Positions 18,490 through 26,559 of a DNA stretch of 64,000 nt are shown here, one piece after another. Both the position numbers and the translations under genes were made by a program. A model generated the notes under the pieces. That model did not search any database. It had not been told where the DNA came from and saw nothing but the letters and a program-made list of their open reading frames with translations. Numbering within the stretch: position 1 is the first letter of the stretch; each line of letters opens with the position of its first letter. The DNA comes from JADLGL01 sp050184415 (GTDB lineage Bacteria > Pseudomonadota > Alphaproteobacteria > Rhizobiales > Kaistiaceae): NCBI GenBank assembly GCA_050184415.1, contig JBFXAJ010000004.1, forward strand, positions 1-64,000, in the 5' to 3' direction.

Positions 18490-19017
18490 TTAGTGGCCGC
18501 CGCCAGTGGCGGGCTCGGTCACGAGGAGGCCCGGCGTCGGCTCGTCCGGCTCGGGCTGTCCCTCGACCGGCACCGTGATCCAGCGGCTGGTCGCGCCGCC
18601 CGGGCACTCCTGGATGACCGGGAACCACAGGGTCGTCCCCGGTTCGACATTGTCGGCGATGCGCGCGCGGACATAGAACTCGTCGTAGAGCGCATCCGGG
18701 ACCTCGCCTCCGGTCCAGCGGACCTCGACCACACCCTCGGCGATCTCGGCGCCGTTGAGCGTTTGCGGCGCCGCATAGGCTCCGGTCACCGCCTCGATCT
18801 GCCAGCCCGCCTTGACGAAAGGCTGGACGCTGACGATGCCGGCCGGCATCTGGACGCGAAGGGCCGTGGTGGGCGCGCCCTCGCAGCCATGGCCGAAGGT
18901 GAAGCCGAGCGTGAAGGTTGCGCCCGGCCCGGCTTCGGCCGGAACGACGTGAACATGGGCCTGCGCCGCGCTCGCAAGAAGCGCAGCGGCGCCGCCCAGC
19001 AGAATGATCTTCCTCAA
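18490..19017 (-). CDS. YcnI-family (DUF1775) periplasmic copper protein
   Basis: About 175 residues. A signal peptide (RKIILLGGAAALLASAAQA) leaves HVHVVP at the mature N-terminus; this leading His is the copper ligand in characterised YcnI/DUF1775 proteins. Typical family blocks follow: FGHGCEGAPTTALRVQMP, then VKAGWQIEAV, VRWTGG and LWFPVIQECPGG. The family Trp is in the VKAGWQ block. A TTG start at 19017 gives a normal-length signal peptide and has GAGGG eight bases upstream; an ATG at 19056 is an in-frame alternative. It lies between a DUF2946-like gene and copC-copD, one base from the latter, and should deliver or buffer copper in the periplasm. Confidence 0.87.
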   Translation of the reverse strand: MRKIILLGGAAALLASAAQAHVHVVPAEAGPGATFTLGFTFGHGCEGAPTTALRVQMPAGIVSVQPFVKAGWQIEAVTGAYAAPQTLNGAEIAEGVVEVRWTGGEVPDALYDEFYVRARIADNVEPGTTLWFPVIQECPGGATSRWITVPVEGQPEPDEPTPGLLVTEPATGGGH

Positions 19018-19087
19018 GATGGTTTTCCCTCGGATGAGCGCGTTCCTGCGCCTCATCCGGACAAGCAGCTTCGATCGTTTCGCGAAT

Positions 19088-19471
19088 CTAGGTCCGGGAA
19101 GCCCGGACGATTGAGGCTGCTTCGGGGGGACCGCGGGCGTCGTAGGCCTGGCGGAAGACCGGATGCGGCGCGCCGATCCTCGCGCCGCGGATACGCCGCT
19201 TGCGGACGCGCCGCGCGGCGATGGTGACGGACCCTTCCGAGACCGGGCCGACCGCGCATGGCCCGGCGCCGCAGACGACGCAGCAAAGCTCAGGGCCGCT
19301 GTGACGGGGCGACGGCTCGCCGGGGGTGCCGTGAGCGTGGGCCGACGCGGCAACGACCGACGGCATGGCGGCCGGCATCCCGGCCATCCACGGCGTATGC
19401 AGGACCAGGGCATACAGCGCAGCCACGGCGGCCCAGATCTGGACCCCGCGGATGCGCGACCGCGCGCTCAT
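19088..19471 (-). CDS. DUF2946-like small membrane/periplasmic protein, copper operon
   Basis: 127 residues. One N-terminal hydrophobic helix (VQIWAAVAALYALVLH) is followed by Met- and His-containing sequence (WMAGMPAAMPS, AHAHGTPGEPSPRHSGP) and the cluster ELCCVVCGAGPC. This helix, His/Met, CCxxC layout is that of DUF2946-type proteins found next to copper genes. The tail is basic. The gene begins the copper operon, 70 bases before ycnI. The ATG at 19471 is favoured over a TTG at 19492 because the signal-anchor begins directly. Metal binding is inferred from the Cys/His cluster; the exact role is unknown. Confidence 0.6.
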   Translation of the reverse strand: MSARSRIRGVQIWAAVAALYALVLHTPWMAGMPAAMPSVVAASAHAHGTPGEPSPRHSGPELCCVVCGAGPCAVGPVSEGSVTIAARRVRKRRIRGARIGAPHPVFRQAYDARGPPEAASIVRASRT

Positions 19472-19531
19472 CCCTTGCTGTCGTCCTCCCAAGGCGGTCG
19501 CGCTCCCATTCGAGCGCGGCCGCCAAACTCC

Positions 19532-19693
19532 ACCTACCTTCCCCTTGCGGGGAGGTCAAAACCCGAAGGGTTTTGGGTGGGGGTGGGCCTCGCGCCGACC
19601 GCCCACGACCGTCGAACACCCCCCACGCGCTCCGCTAAGGCTTGCTTCGCAAGCCAAGCTTCGCGGTCTCCCCCTCAAGGAGGAGAAGGGGGA
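19532..19693. repeat. Intergenic repeat-like block with nested hairpins
   Basis: Between convergently spaced genes, CCCC-TTGC-GGGG (19541-19552), GGCTTGC-TTC-GCAAGCC (19639-19655) and a CTCCCCCT/AGGGGGAG stem form consecutive hairpins. The style, a gene-free G/C-rich palindrome tract, matches dispersed intergenic repeats of Hyphomicrobiales. A related CTCCCC-GGC-GGGGAG hairpin lies at 16048-16062. It may also end transcription. Confidence 0.4.
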
Positions 19694-19736
19694 GCTTCTT
19701 CCAGCGCTCTCCCACCCCCCTGGGCCGCCACCGACC

Positions 19737-20231
19737 CTACGGCGCCGGCGGCTGCACCGCCTCGCGCTCGCCCTGGGCCTGTGCCTGGTAGGCCGGATCG
19801 TCGGTCGACCAGTGCAGATGGGCGATGCGGAAGAGGTCGCCCGTCCGGACCACGACCGCGGTCTCCATCACGGTGTGATCGATAGGATCGCCGATCGCGT
19901 CCACGCCGGTCACGCGATAGGTCGTCAGCACCCAGCGGGTTTCGCCGGTGCCGCCGAGCTGGCGCTCCTGGACGGTCCAGGTCGTGGCGCCCGCCATGTC
20001 CATGTCGAGCGGCAGATGCTGGAACGCGTAGGCCTCCAGCGTCGGGTCGACGATGCCGAACTCGTAGACCACGAGGTCGCGGGCGAGGAGCGAGATCGCG
20101 GCCGCGGTGTCGCCGATGCGGAGCGCCGAATGGAACCCGTCCACGGCGCCGGTCGGCGTGGTCGCATCCTGCGCGGCGGCCGAGAACGCGAACAGCGACA
20201 GCCCCGCGGCAATCATCAGGCGCTTCAGCAT
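19737..20231 (-). CDS. Periplasmic NTF2/SnoaL-like protein
   Basis: 164 residues. A signal peptide (MLKRLMIAAGLSLFAFSAAA, cleaved before QDATT) is followed by an NTF2-like alpha+beta fold: AVDGFHSALRIGDTAAAISL, then LLARDLVVYEFG, TWTVQERQL, TRWVLTTYRVTG and LFRIAHLHWSTDD. This is the DUF4440/SnoaL-like pattern (cone-shaped pocket). The ATG follows GAGGAGGAG. It is the last gene of the tctCBA-associated operon, 33 bases downstream of another small secreted protein. Substrate binding for the transporter system is possible but not shown. Confidence 0.7.
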   Translation of the reverse strand: MLKRLMIAAGLSLFAFSAAAQDATTPTGAVDGFHSALRIGDTAAAISLLARDLVVYEFGIVDPTLEAYAFQHLPLDMDMAGATTWTVQERQLGGTGETRWVLTTYRVTGVDAIGDPIDHTVMETAVVVRTGDLFRIAHLHWSTDDPAYQAQAQGEREAVQPPAP

Positions 20232-20264
20232 AGGGTCTCCTCCTCCTCGCGGCCCTCTCCGGGC

Positions 20265-20735
20265 TCAGGTCCCGGGATTCGCCAGTTGCGGCACGGGCCG
20301 GCGCACCGGCGTCTGCTCGATCAGGAAGCCGTCCCCCACCGCGATCCCGTTGAGCGGCCCGTCGATCGACGTCACCGACACGCGGGGCCCGTCATTCTCC
20401 CGGATCTGGAAGACATAGGCGAACAGTTCGCCGCTCACGAAGGTGAGCCGCCAGCTCCTGATCTCGTTCAGCGCGAGGTCGGTGATGTCGATCTCGAAGC
20501 TGTAGATGTTGCCGTCCGCATCGGGCTCGCCGACCGCCGTGACGCGGCCCGGCAGCCGCGGCACGATCTGCGCCATCTCGGCGCCATGGCCGACGAGGAT
20601 CAGCTCCGGCGTCAGCGCCGCGGGGGCCGGCCAGGGATTCTCGGCCGACGCCGTGCCGGCGGCCGCGATCGCCGCGACGACGACGGCCGCGGGCCGGACC
20701 ACGCCGGCGACCCGGCGACGAAGGCGTTTCCGCAT
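20265..20735 (-). CDS. Secreted protein coupled to tctA, unknown function
   Basis: 156 residues with a basic start and a hydrophobic stretch (VVVAAIAAAGTASA). The mature region has beta-rich sequence: ALTPELILVGHGAEMAQIVP, IYSFEIDITDL and AYVFQIREND. The ATG overlaps the tctA stop (TGATG), so translation is coupled to the transporter. No catalytic motif is recognised. It may assist the tripartite transporter, but this is only inferred from coupling. Confidence 0.6.
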   Translation of the reverse strand: MRKRLRRRVAGVVRPAAVVVAAIAAAGTASAENPWPAPAALTPELILVGHGAEMAQIVPRLPGRVTAVGEPDADGNIYSFEIDITDLALNEIRSWRLTFVSGELFAYVFQIRENDGPRVSVTSIDGPLNGIAVGDGFLIEQTPVRRPVPQLANPGT

Positions 20736-22249
20736 CACAGCTCGTCCTCCTGGAACACCTTCTCGCGCCGCTTGGCGACGAAAGGCAGCAGCACCACCAC
20801 GAGCGCGACGAGCGCGAGGCCGAGGAGCACCGCGCTGATCGGCCGTTCGATGAACACCATCGGGTCCCCGCGCGAGACCTGGAGGCTGCGGCGCAGGTTC
20901 TGCTCGATGAGCGGCGACAGGACGAAGCCGATCAGGAGCGGCGCCGGCTCGCATTTCAGCCGCACCAGGAGGTAGCCGATGAGGCCAAACACCGCGAGCG
21001 CATAGACGTGGAACGGGTTCGAGCTCACCGCATAGACGCCGATGCAGGCGAAGGTGATGATCGCCGGGAACAGCACCTTGTAGGGGATCGACAGCAGCCG
21101 CACCCAGAGGCCGATCAGCGGCAGATTGAGGATCACGAGCATCAGATTGCCGATCCACATCGACGCGATCAGGCCCCAGAAGAGGCCCGGATTGCTCGAG
21201 ATGACGTTCGGCCCTGGGATGATGCCGTTGAGCACCATCGCGCCCATCATCAGCGCCATCACCGGGCTCGGCGGGATGCCTAGCGTCAGCATCGGGATGA
21301 ACGAGGTCTGCGCCCCGGCATTGTTGGCCGATTCGGGTCCGGCGACGCCCTCGATCGCGCCCTTCCCGAACTCTTCCGGCGTCTTCGAGATCCGCTTCTC
21401 GACCGAATAGGAGGTGAAGGAGGCCAGCACCGGACCGTTGCCCGGCAGGATGCCGAGCAGCGAGCCGAGGCCGGTGCCGCGGAGGATCGGCCCGGTGATG
21501 CGCCTGATGTCGGCGCGCGACGGGAGGAGGTTGCCGACGCGCTTGAGGAGCACCTCGCGCGTCCCGGGACTCTCGAGATTGCGAAAGATCTCCGAGATGC
21601 CGAAGAAGCCGATGACGATGGCGAGGAACAGCTCCGATCCGTCCGCGAGCTCGGTCTGACCCAGCGTGAAGCGGAGGCGTCCGGTCGTGATGTCCTGGCC
21701 GATCGTGCCGAGCAGCAGCCCGAGGACGATCATCGCGAGCGCCTTGACTGGCGAGCCGTGGGCGAGCGCGATCGCCATCACGAGGCCGAGCACCATCAGC
21801 GAGAAATATTCGGGCGACGAGAACCGTGTCGCAAGTGCCGCGAGCGGCGGCGAGAAGGCGGCGACGACGAGCGTCGAGATCGTGCCGGCAATGAAGGAGC
21901 CGATCGCGGCCGTGGCGAGCGCCGGTCCGGCGCGACCCTTCCGCGCCATCTGATAGCCGTCGATGGCGGTGACCGCGGACGACACCTCGCCCGGCACGTT
22001 GATGAGGATCGCAGACGTCGAGCCGCCATACTGGGCGCCGTAATAGACGCCCGCGAGCATGATCAGCGACGTCGCCGGGTCGCCGCCGAGCGTGAGCGGC
22101 ATCAGGACGGCGATGGTCGCCATGGGCCCCACCCCGGGCAGGACGCCAACGACGGTGCCGAGCAGCACGCCGAGGAAGCAGTAGCCGATGTTGGTGAGGG
22201 TGCCGGCGACGGTGAAGCCGTCGGCGAGGTTGCCCAGGAACTCGGTCAC
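20735..22249 (-). CDS. tctA: Tripartite tricarboxylate transporter, large permease
   Basis: 504 residues, the usual TctA length, with about 11-12 membrane helices. Family signatures are GVLPGVGPMATIAVLMPLT in the N-terminal half and GILPGNGPVLASF in the duplicated second half. GVYYGAQYGGSTSAILINVPG and AGPESANNAGAQTSFIPMLTLGIP are also present. It forms the large membrane subunit of a secondary, solute-binding-protein-dependent carboxylate importer. The GTG start at 22249 shares GTGA with the tctB stop, with GGAGGCGGGGC just before it. Confidence 0.93.
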   Translation of the reverse strand: MTEFLGNLADGFTVAGTLTNIGYCFLGVLLGTVVGVLPGVGPMATIAVLMPLTLGGDPATSLIMLAGVYYGAQYGGSTSAILINVPGEVSSAVTAIDGYQMARKGRAGPALATAAIGSFIAGTISTLVVAAFSPPLAALATRFSSPEYFSLMVLGLVMAIALAHGSPVKALAMIVLGLLLGTIGQDITTGRLRFTLGQTELADGSELFLAIVIGFFGISEIFRNLESPGTREVLLKRVGNLLPSRADIRRITGPILRGTGLGSLLGILPGNGPVLASFTSYSVEKRISKTPEEFGKGAIEGVAGPESANNAGAQTSFIPMLTLGIPPSPVMALMMGAMVLNGIIPGPNVISSNPGLFWGLIASMWIGNLMLVILNLPLIGLWVRLLSIPYKVLFPAIITFACIGVYAVSSNPFHVYALAVFGLIGYLLVRLKCEPAPLLIGFVLSPLIEQNLRRSLQVSRGDPMVFIERPISAVLLGLALVALVVVLLPFVAKRREKVFQEDEL

Positions 22250-22728
22250 GCCCCGCCTCCGCGCAGGAAGTCGAACCACGGCCCGAACGGGCGCAGCGGC
22301 AGGTCGGCGAGATAGACGAACACCAGCGCGCAGAACGCCGTGATGCCGAGCGCGGTGAGGAGCGCGTAGACGATGCCGGTCTTGGGGCTCGCGAAGGACG
22401 CGGCGAGGGCGACTATGAAGATCGGCGGCAGGAGGCCGAGGCCGTTGATCGTCAGCCCGAAGAAGATCGGCAGCGGCGCGAGGACCAGGATCGCCCGCCA
22501 CGGGATCGGACGCTTCTCGGGCGCCTCGATCCGCGCGGCGATCCCCCGCACGAGGATGATGACCCCGAACAGGATCAGGATCCCCGAAAGGACGATCGGA
22601 AAGAAGCCAGGCCCCATGCGGAACGGGGTCCCGATCGCAAGCTCGGTCCGGAAGACGTCGGCGCCGAATAGGACGCCGATGAGGATGAAGATACCGCCGA
22701 GGGCGATATCCTGACGATTGGCGACCAT
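22246..22728 (-). CDS. tctB: Tripartite tricarboxylate transporter, small permease
   Basis: 160 residues with four predicted membrane helices (ALGGIFILIGVLFGADVF, FFPIVLSGILILFGVIILV, AILVLAPLPIFFGLTINGLG, and a C-terminal pair). The motif RMGPGFFPIVLSGIL is typical of TctB. The start is chosen at MVANRQDIALGG. It lies between tctC (31 bases upstream) and tctA (four-base overlap downstream), the standard order of TTT operons. It acts as the small integral membrane subunit. Confidence 0.92.
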   Translation of the reverse strand: MVANRQDIALGGIFILIGVLFGADVFRTELAIGTPFRMGPGFFPIVLSGILILFGVIILVRGIAARIEAPEKRPIPWRAILVLAPLPIFFGLTINGLGLLPPIFIVALAASFASPKTGIVYALLTALGITAFCALVFVYLADLPLRPFGPWFDFLRGGGA

Positions 22729-22759
22729 GGTGCTGGCGGATCGAAGGGCTCGTCGAGGG

Positions 22760-23737
22760 CTACTCGACGAACGCACCGGCGGCTTCGATCAGCGGGCGCC
22801 AGTATTCGATCTCGCTCTCGACCCGGGCGCGGAGCGCTTCGGGGGTCTGATCCTCGAGCGGGCTGACGGTGGTCGCGAAGAGGTCGAAGGTCCGCAGCAC
22901 CTGCGGGTCCGTGAGGGCGAAGCGGAGCGCCTCGTTGAGCCGCTGGACGATCTCGGGCGGCGTGCCCGCCGGCGCCCAGAGGCCGTGCCAGATGCTCATC
23001 TGCATCTCGGGCGGGAGGCCGACTTCCGCAACCGTGGGGACGTTGCGGATCTGCGGCAGCCGCTCCGGGCTGGTGACGAAGAAGCCGTTCACGCGGCCGT
23101 CCTGGATGTTGACCGTGGTGCTCGTGGTCTGGTCGCACATGATGTCGACGAACTCGCCGGCGAGGTCGAGCATCGCCTGCGCGGTGCCGGTGTAGGCCAC
23201 AGTCACGATGTCGAGGCCGGTGATCTGGCGGAACATCAGGGCGCAGAGATGCGAGGCGGAGCCGACGCCGGCATGGGCCATCGCCATGCGGTCGAGGTTC
23301 TCGCCGAGATAGCCGATCAGCATCTCGTAGCTCGAGGCCGGAAGGCGCTGGCGGCCGACCAGCGTCATCGGCACCTCGGTCGCAAGGCCGATCTCGGCGA
23401 AGGCGGTCAGCGGATCGTACGGCAGGTCGGGGAACAGCGTCGGCGTGGTCGCCATGCCCACGTGATAAAGGAGGATCGTGTAGCCGTCGGGGGCGGCTTC
23501 GGCGACGCGCTGGGCGCCGATGGTGCCGCCGGCGCCGTCGATGATCTGGACCTGGACCTGCTGGCCGAGAAAGCGGCCCATCGCATCGGAGAGGGTTCGG
23601 CCGACTGTATCGGTCGGTCCGCCGGCACGGAACGGCACAACCATAGTGATCGGCCGGTCGGGATACTGTTGTGCAGCGCTTGCTCCCGCCGCCAATACCA
23701 CGGCAGCCGCCACCATGGCGCCTAGAAGACGCTTCAT
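22760..23737 (-). CDS. tctC: Tripartite tricarboxylate transporter substrate-binding protein
   Basis: 325 residues. A signal peptide (MKRLLGAMVAAAVVLAAGASA) is followed by the TctC/Bug fold: YPDRPITMVVPFRAGGPTDT, then GAGGTIGAQRVAEAAPDGYT, AHAGVGSASHLCAL and VPTVAEVGLP. The substrate is probably a carboxylate but cannot be read from sequence. The ATG at 23737 sits after GGTTCGGGAG, three codons or more inside a longer open frame that would disrupt the signal peptide. It is the first gene of a five-gene operon. Confidence 0.93.
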   Translation of the reverse strand: MKRLLGAMVAAAVVLAAGASAAQQYPDRPITMVVPFRAGGPTDTVGRTLSDAMGRFLGQQVQVQIIDGAGGTIGAQRVAEAAPDGYTILLYHVGMATTPTLFPDLPYDPLTAFAEIGLATEVPMTLVGRQRLPASSYEMLIGYLGENLDRMAMAHAGVGSASHLCALMFRQITGLDIVTVAYTGTAQAMLDLAGEFVDIMCDQTTSTTVNIQDGRVNGFFVTSPERLPQIRNVPTVAEVGLPPEMQMSIWHGLWAPAGTPPEIVQRLNEALRFALTDPQVLRTFDLFATTVSPLEDQTPEALRARVESEIEYWRPLIEAAGAFVE

Positions 23738-23887
23738 CTCCCGAACCTCCCTCTCAATCATTCCCCGCCGTCAGGTGAAACCGCGCGGGTTCATTTGGCG
23801 CGCGACACTAACCGCGGGTCGGAATCGATTGCAACGCCGGATTGGCGAGCGTGGGATGGCGACGGGTAGCGCTACCGCCAATGCAGG

Positions 23888-25087
23888 CTACGGGAAGGCG
23901 ATCTCGGCCACGTCGTAGGCGGCGACGAAATTGCCCGAGAAGAACCAGCGGGTGCTCCAGGCGCCTTTAGCCGGCGCGACGAGCGGAATCTCCCACGAGA
24001 TATCCCGCGAAGCGTCGTGGAGCGTGAGCGCGGTGTCCGACATCGACTGGATCGCAAACGCGCTGCCGCCGGGCTGCTCGACATAGGCCGCGCCGGTCCA
24101 GACGAGCGCGGCGCCGTTGGTGAAGGCGATCCGCAAGGGCGCGCCGGCCGGCGAATCGAGATCCATCTCCAGCGCCGAGCCGCGATAGAGCGGGCGATAG
24201 TCGGCGCCGGTCGCCGTCCGCGCCGCCATCACAAGATTGCGGATGGCATCGGCGGGCGATCCCGCGGCCGGCATCGTGGCGACGGCACGCCAGAACGCCT
24301 CGAGCCCCGCCTGGCCGTGCTCTGCGTAGATGACGTAGAGGAGCGCTGCGGCGAGGTCGGCGGCACCCCATCCGTTCGGGTTGGCCGGGGCGGCCTCTGC
24401 CGCCAGCGTGTTCTCCCAGGTCAGGGTTCCGACGCGGACATACCGCTCGCCAAGGTCCACGAGGATGGAGGCGCGAAACTCGGCGAAGGGCAGCCTGTTG
24501 AACGGAGCGCCGTCGAGGCCCGCCGCCTCCATCGCCAGAAATCGCCCGAGGATCGCAAAGCCCGTGACCAGCGGATCGAGCGCGCCGAGCTGGGCGTGGA
24601 AGAGCCAGAAATTCCGGCCGAGTTCGTAGAACAGGGCCTGGTCGTACTGGCCGTCTTCGAGCAGCGCCTCATAGACGAGCGGAAACTGGTCCGCGGTGAT
24701 CTCGATGCCCGTGGCGCCGAGATAACCGCAGGCCGCACCTCAGGTCTCGGGCACCACGGCGATGGCAAGGCGGCCCGCGACCTCGCGGTCCAGCGTCGGA
24801 CGATCGCCGACCATGGCCGCGTAGAAATCGTAAGCGGCGTCGAGCCCGGCGAGAAGGCTCGCCATCGTCGCCGCATCGTAGTCGCCGCCCGGCGTCAGGA
24901 GCGCAACGTTCCGGCCAACCCAGGGATGGAGCTCAAGCGCTGCGCCGTCGAAGGTGGTGTAGAGGACGGTCTCGCCCACCACCGGCGTCTTGCCTGCCGA
25001 AGACGCCGGTCCCGCCGCAAGCATGGCAGCCGAAAGCACGGCAGCCGCCACGAACAGGATTCCCGAGCCCGGTCGACGCCCCCGCAT
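23888..25087 (-). pseudogene. Secreted protein of unknown family interrupted by in-frame UGA
   Basis: One reading frame of 399 codons is interrupted only by TGA at 24742-24740 (codon 116). Upstream: signal peptide (LFVAAAVLSAAMLAAGPASS) and a domain ending LAIAVVPET. Downstream the frame continues without break as GAACGYLGATGIEITADQFP, then FYELGRNFWLFHAQLG and a 250-residue remainder. The start ATG at 25087 has GGGGGA upstream. ELGRN sits where a zincin would have an HExxH-type motif, but the histidines are missing, so protease activity is doubtful. The UGA may be a nonsense change from Cys or Trp, a base error, or selenocysteine; no convincing SECIS is visible. The product family is not recognised. 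Confidence 0.6.
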
Positions 25088-25239
25088 CAGCACGCTCCCC
25101 CAAACGCCCCGATCTTCCCAGCATGCCCGCTTTCGCAGCGGAAGTCTTGCCCGCTCCGGCGCCGACCATGATGCCGGACCGCGCTGCGCTGGGAGACCCC
25201 GCAGCGGACCACATCGTCGCCCGCCCGGGAACGTGTCTG

Positions 25240-26139
25240 CTATTCCGGCAGGCGCGCGGCGCCGTTGCCCTCCGTCCGGAGCAGCCGGGCTGCCTCGGCC
25301 TCCGCCGCGCCATAGCAATCGGCGGCCAGCGCCTCGAGCCCGGCGCGCCGGCGGATCGTGATCGACTGGCGCCGGGCGCGGATCAGTTGCTCGCCTTCGA
25401 GGAGGTGGAGGGCCACCGTGACGCTGGCGCGGCGGACGCCGAGCATCTGCGCCAGGAAATCATGGGTGATGCGAAACTCGCCGCCGTCGGAGCGGTCGTC
25501 GTAGAGGAGGAGCCAGCGGGCAAGGCGCTTCTCCACCGTCTGGGTGGCGTTGGCGAATGCCGTCTCGACCGTCTGCAGGTGGAAGAGATAGGCGTAGCGG
25601 AGGAGGAGCTCGCGGATCGAGGTCCGCCGCATCGCCTCCGAAAGCGCGGCCGCCGGCATGGTCCAGCCCTCGCCCGGCACCTGGACGAGGTAGCGGTAGG
25701 GCGTGCGGTCGACCCCCATCGCGAGGGGATAGCCGACGACGCCGTCGTTGCCGATGATGCCGAATTCGAGGACCGTTCCGGAACCCGATCCGGCCACGGC
25801 CGACACCAGTCCGCGGTCGACGAAGGTGACCATCTCGATCGGCATATGAGGCTCGGACAGGACTTCGCGCAACGCGAGCGAAGCCGGCTTCAGGTCGCCC
25901 GCGATAAGCCGGAAGTCGTCCTCGCGGAGCAGCCGCAGCAGCCGGTTGCGGACGAAGGCCCGCAGCGGCCACAGGCCGTCGTGCCGGTCCCTGATCGTCG
26001 CGAACGCAGCCTCCATGTCCGCCAGGGCCCGATCGGCGCGGCTGGTGTCGCGCCCGGTGCCCGACAGATGCGCCACGAGGCTCCTCTGATCCTCGATCCG
26101 GCGCTCGGCCTCCCGGATCGCGACGTCGCTCGATGCCAC
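25240..26139 (-). CDS. Crp/Fnr-family regulator with N-terminal helical extension
   Basis: 299 residues. The C-terminal half is a Crp/Fnr regulator: effector domain from about residue 72 (LLREDDFRLIAGDLKPASLA, then FGIIGNDGVVGYPLAMG), dimer helix (TVETAFANATQTVEKRLARW) and winged helix with the DNA-reading segment FLAQMLGVRRASVTVALHLL. No Fe-S cysteines are present, so it is not an FNR oxygen sensor. Residues 8-60 (EAERRIEDQRSLVAHLSGTG and following) look like a separate small rhizobial coiled-coil protein fused in front. The GTG at 26139 is chosen for AGAAGG nine bases upstream; a later start would remove the extension. It stands alone, divergent from the DUF892 genes. Confidence 0.82.
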   Translation of the reverse strand: MASSDVAIREAERRIEDQRSLVAHLSGTGRDTSRADRALADMEAAFATIRDRHDGLWPLRAFVRNRLLRLLREDDFRLIAGDLKPASLALREVLSEPHMPIEMVTFVDRGLVSAVAGSGSGTVLEFGIIGNDGVVGYPLAMGVDRTPYRYLVQVPGEGWTMPAAALSEAMRRTSIRELLLRYAYLFHLQTVETAFANATQTVEKRLARWLLLYDDRSDGGEFRITHDFLAQMLGVRRASVTVALHLLEGEQLIRARRQSITIRRRAGLEALAADCYGAAEAEAARLLRTEGNGAARLPE

Positions 26140-26559
26140 GGCCCTCGAACCTTCTCGCTCGTCGTTCCCGCGTCCGGGTAACGCCCAAACCGCGGCATTG
26201 GATGCAGCGGGAGATGCGCCTGATGCGCCGGTGGGCACGACCAGGAAATATGCATCCCCGCAAGTAATCGAGGACCAATTGGGTGAGTTAGAATGGTTAT
26301 CTTTCGCGGTTGCACAGGTACGATAGCGCACTAAAGGTTTTTCCTGCCATCGTCAGATGTCTCAGCCGCAACCATTGCTGTTGTCAGCCGTTCTGATGCG
26401 GACTGGGTGCTTATACGAAATGACCAGGCGATGATCTCCAGCAATCATCGGGGCGCCAGAACCCACCGCAAAACAAACTAGCGAAGGTGTAGCCCTGCCG
26501 CGGCCGGCGCATTCCCCGCCGGTGACGAGCGTGCGCGCCACGATTGGAAAGAGGAACAG
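26140..26559. other. Intergenic region between crp-like and DUF892 genes
   Basis: 420 bases with somewhat lower GC than the neighbours and no credible gene on either strand. It must hold divergent promoters for the regulator and for the DUF892 gene at 26560, but I see no clear EcfG, Crp or other operator match. The ribosome site GAGGA lies just before 26560. Confidence 0.4.
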
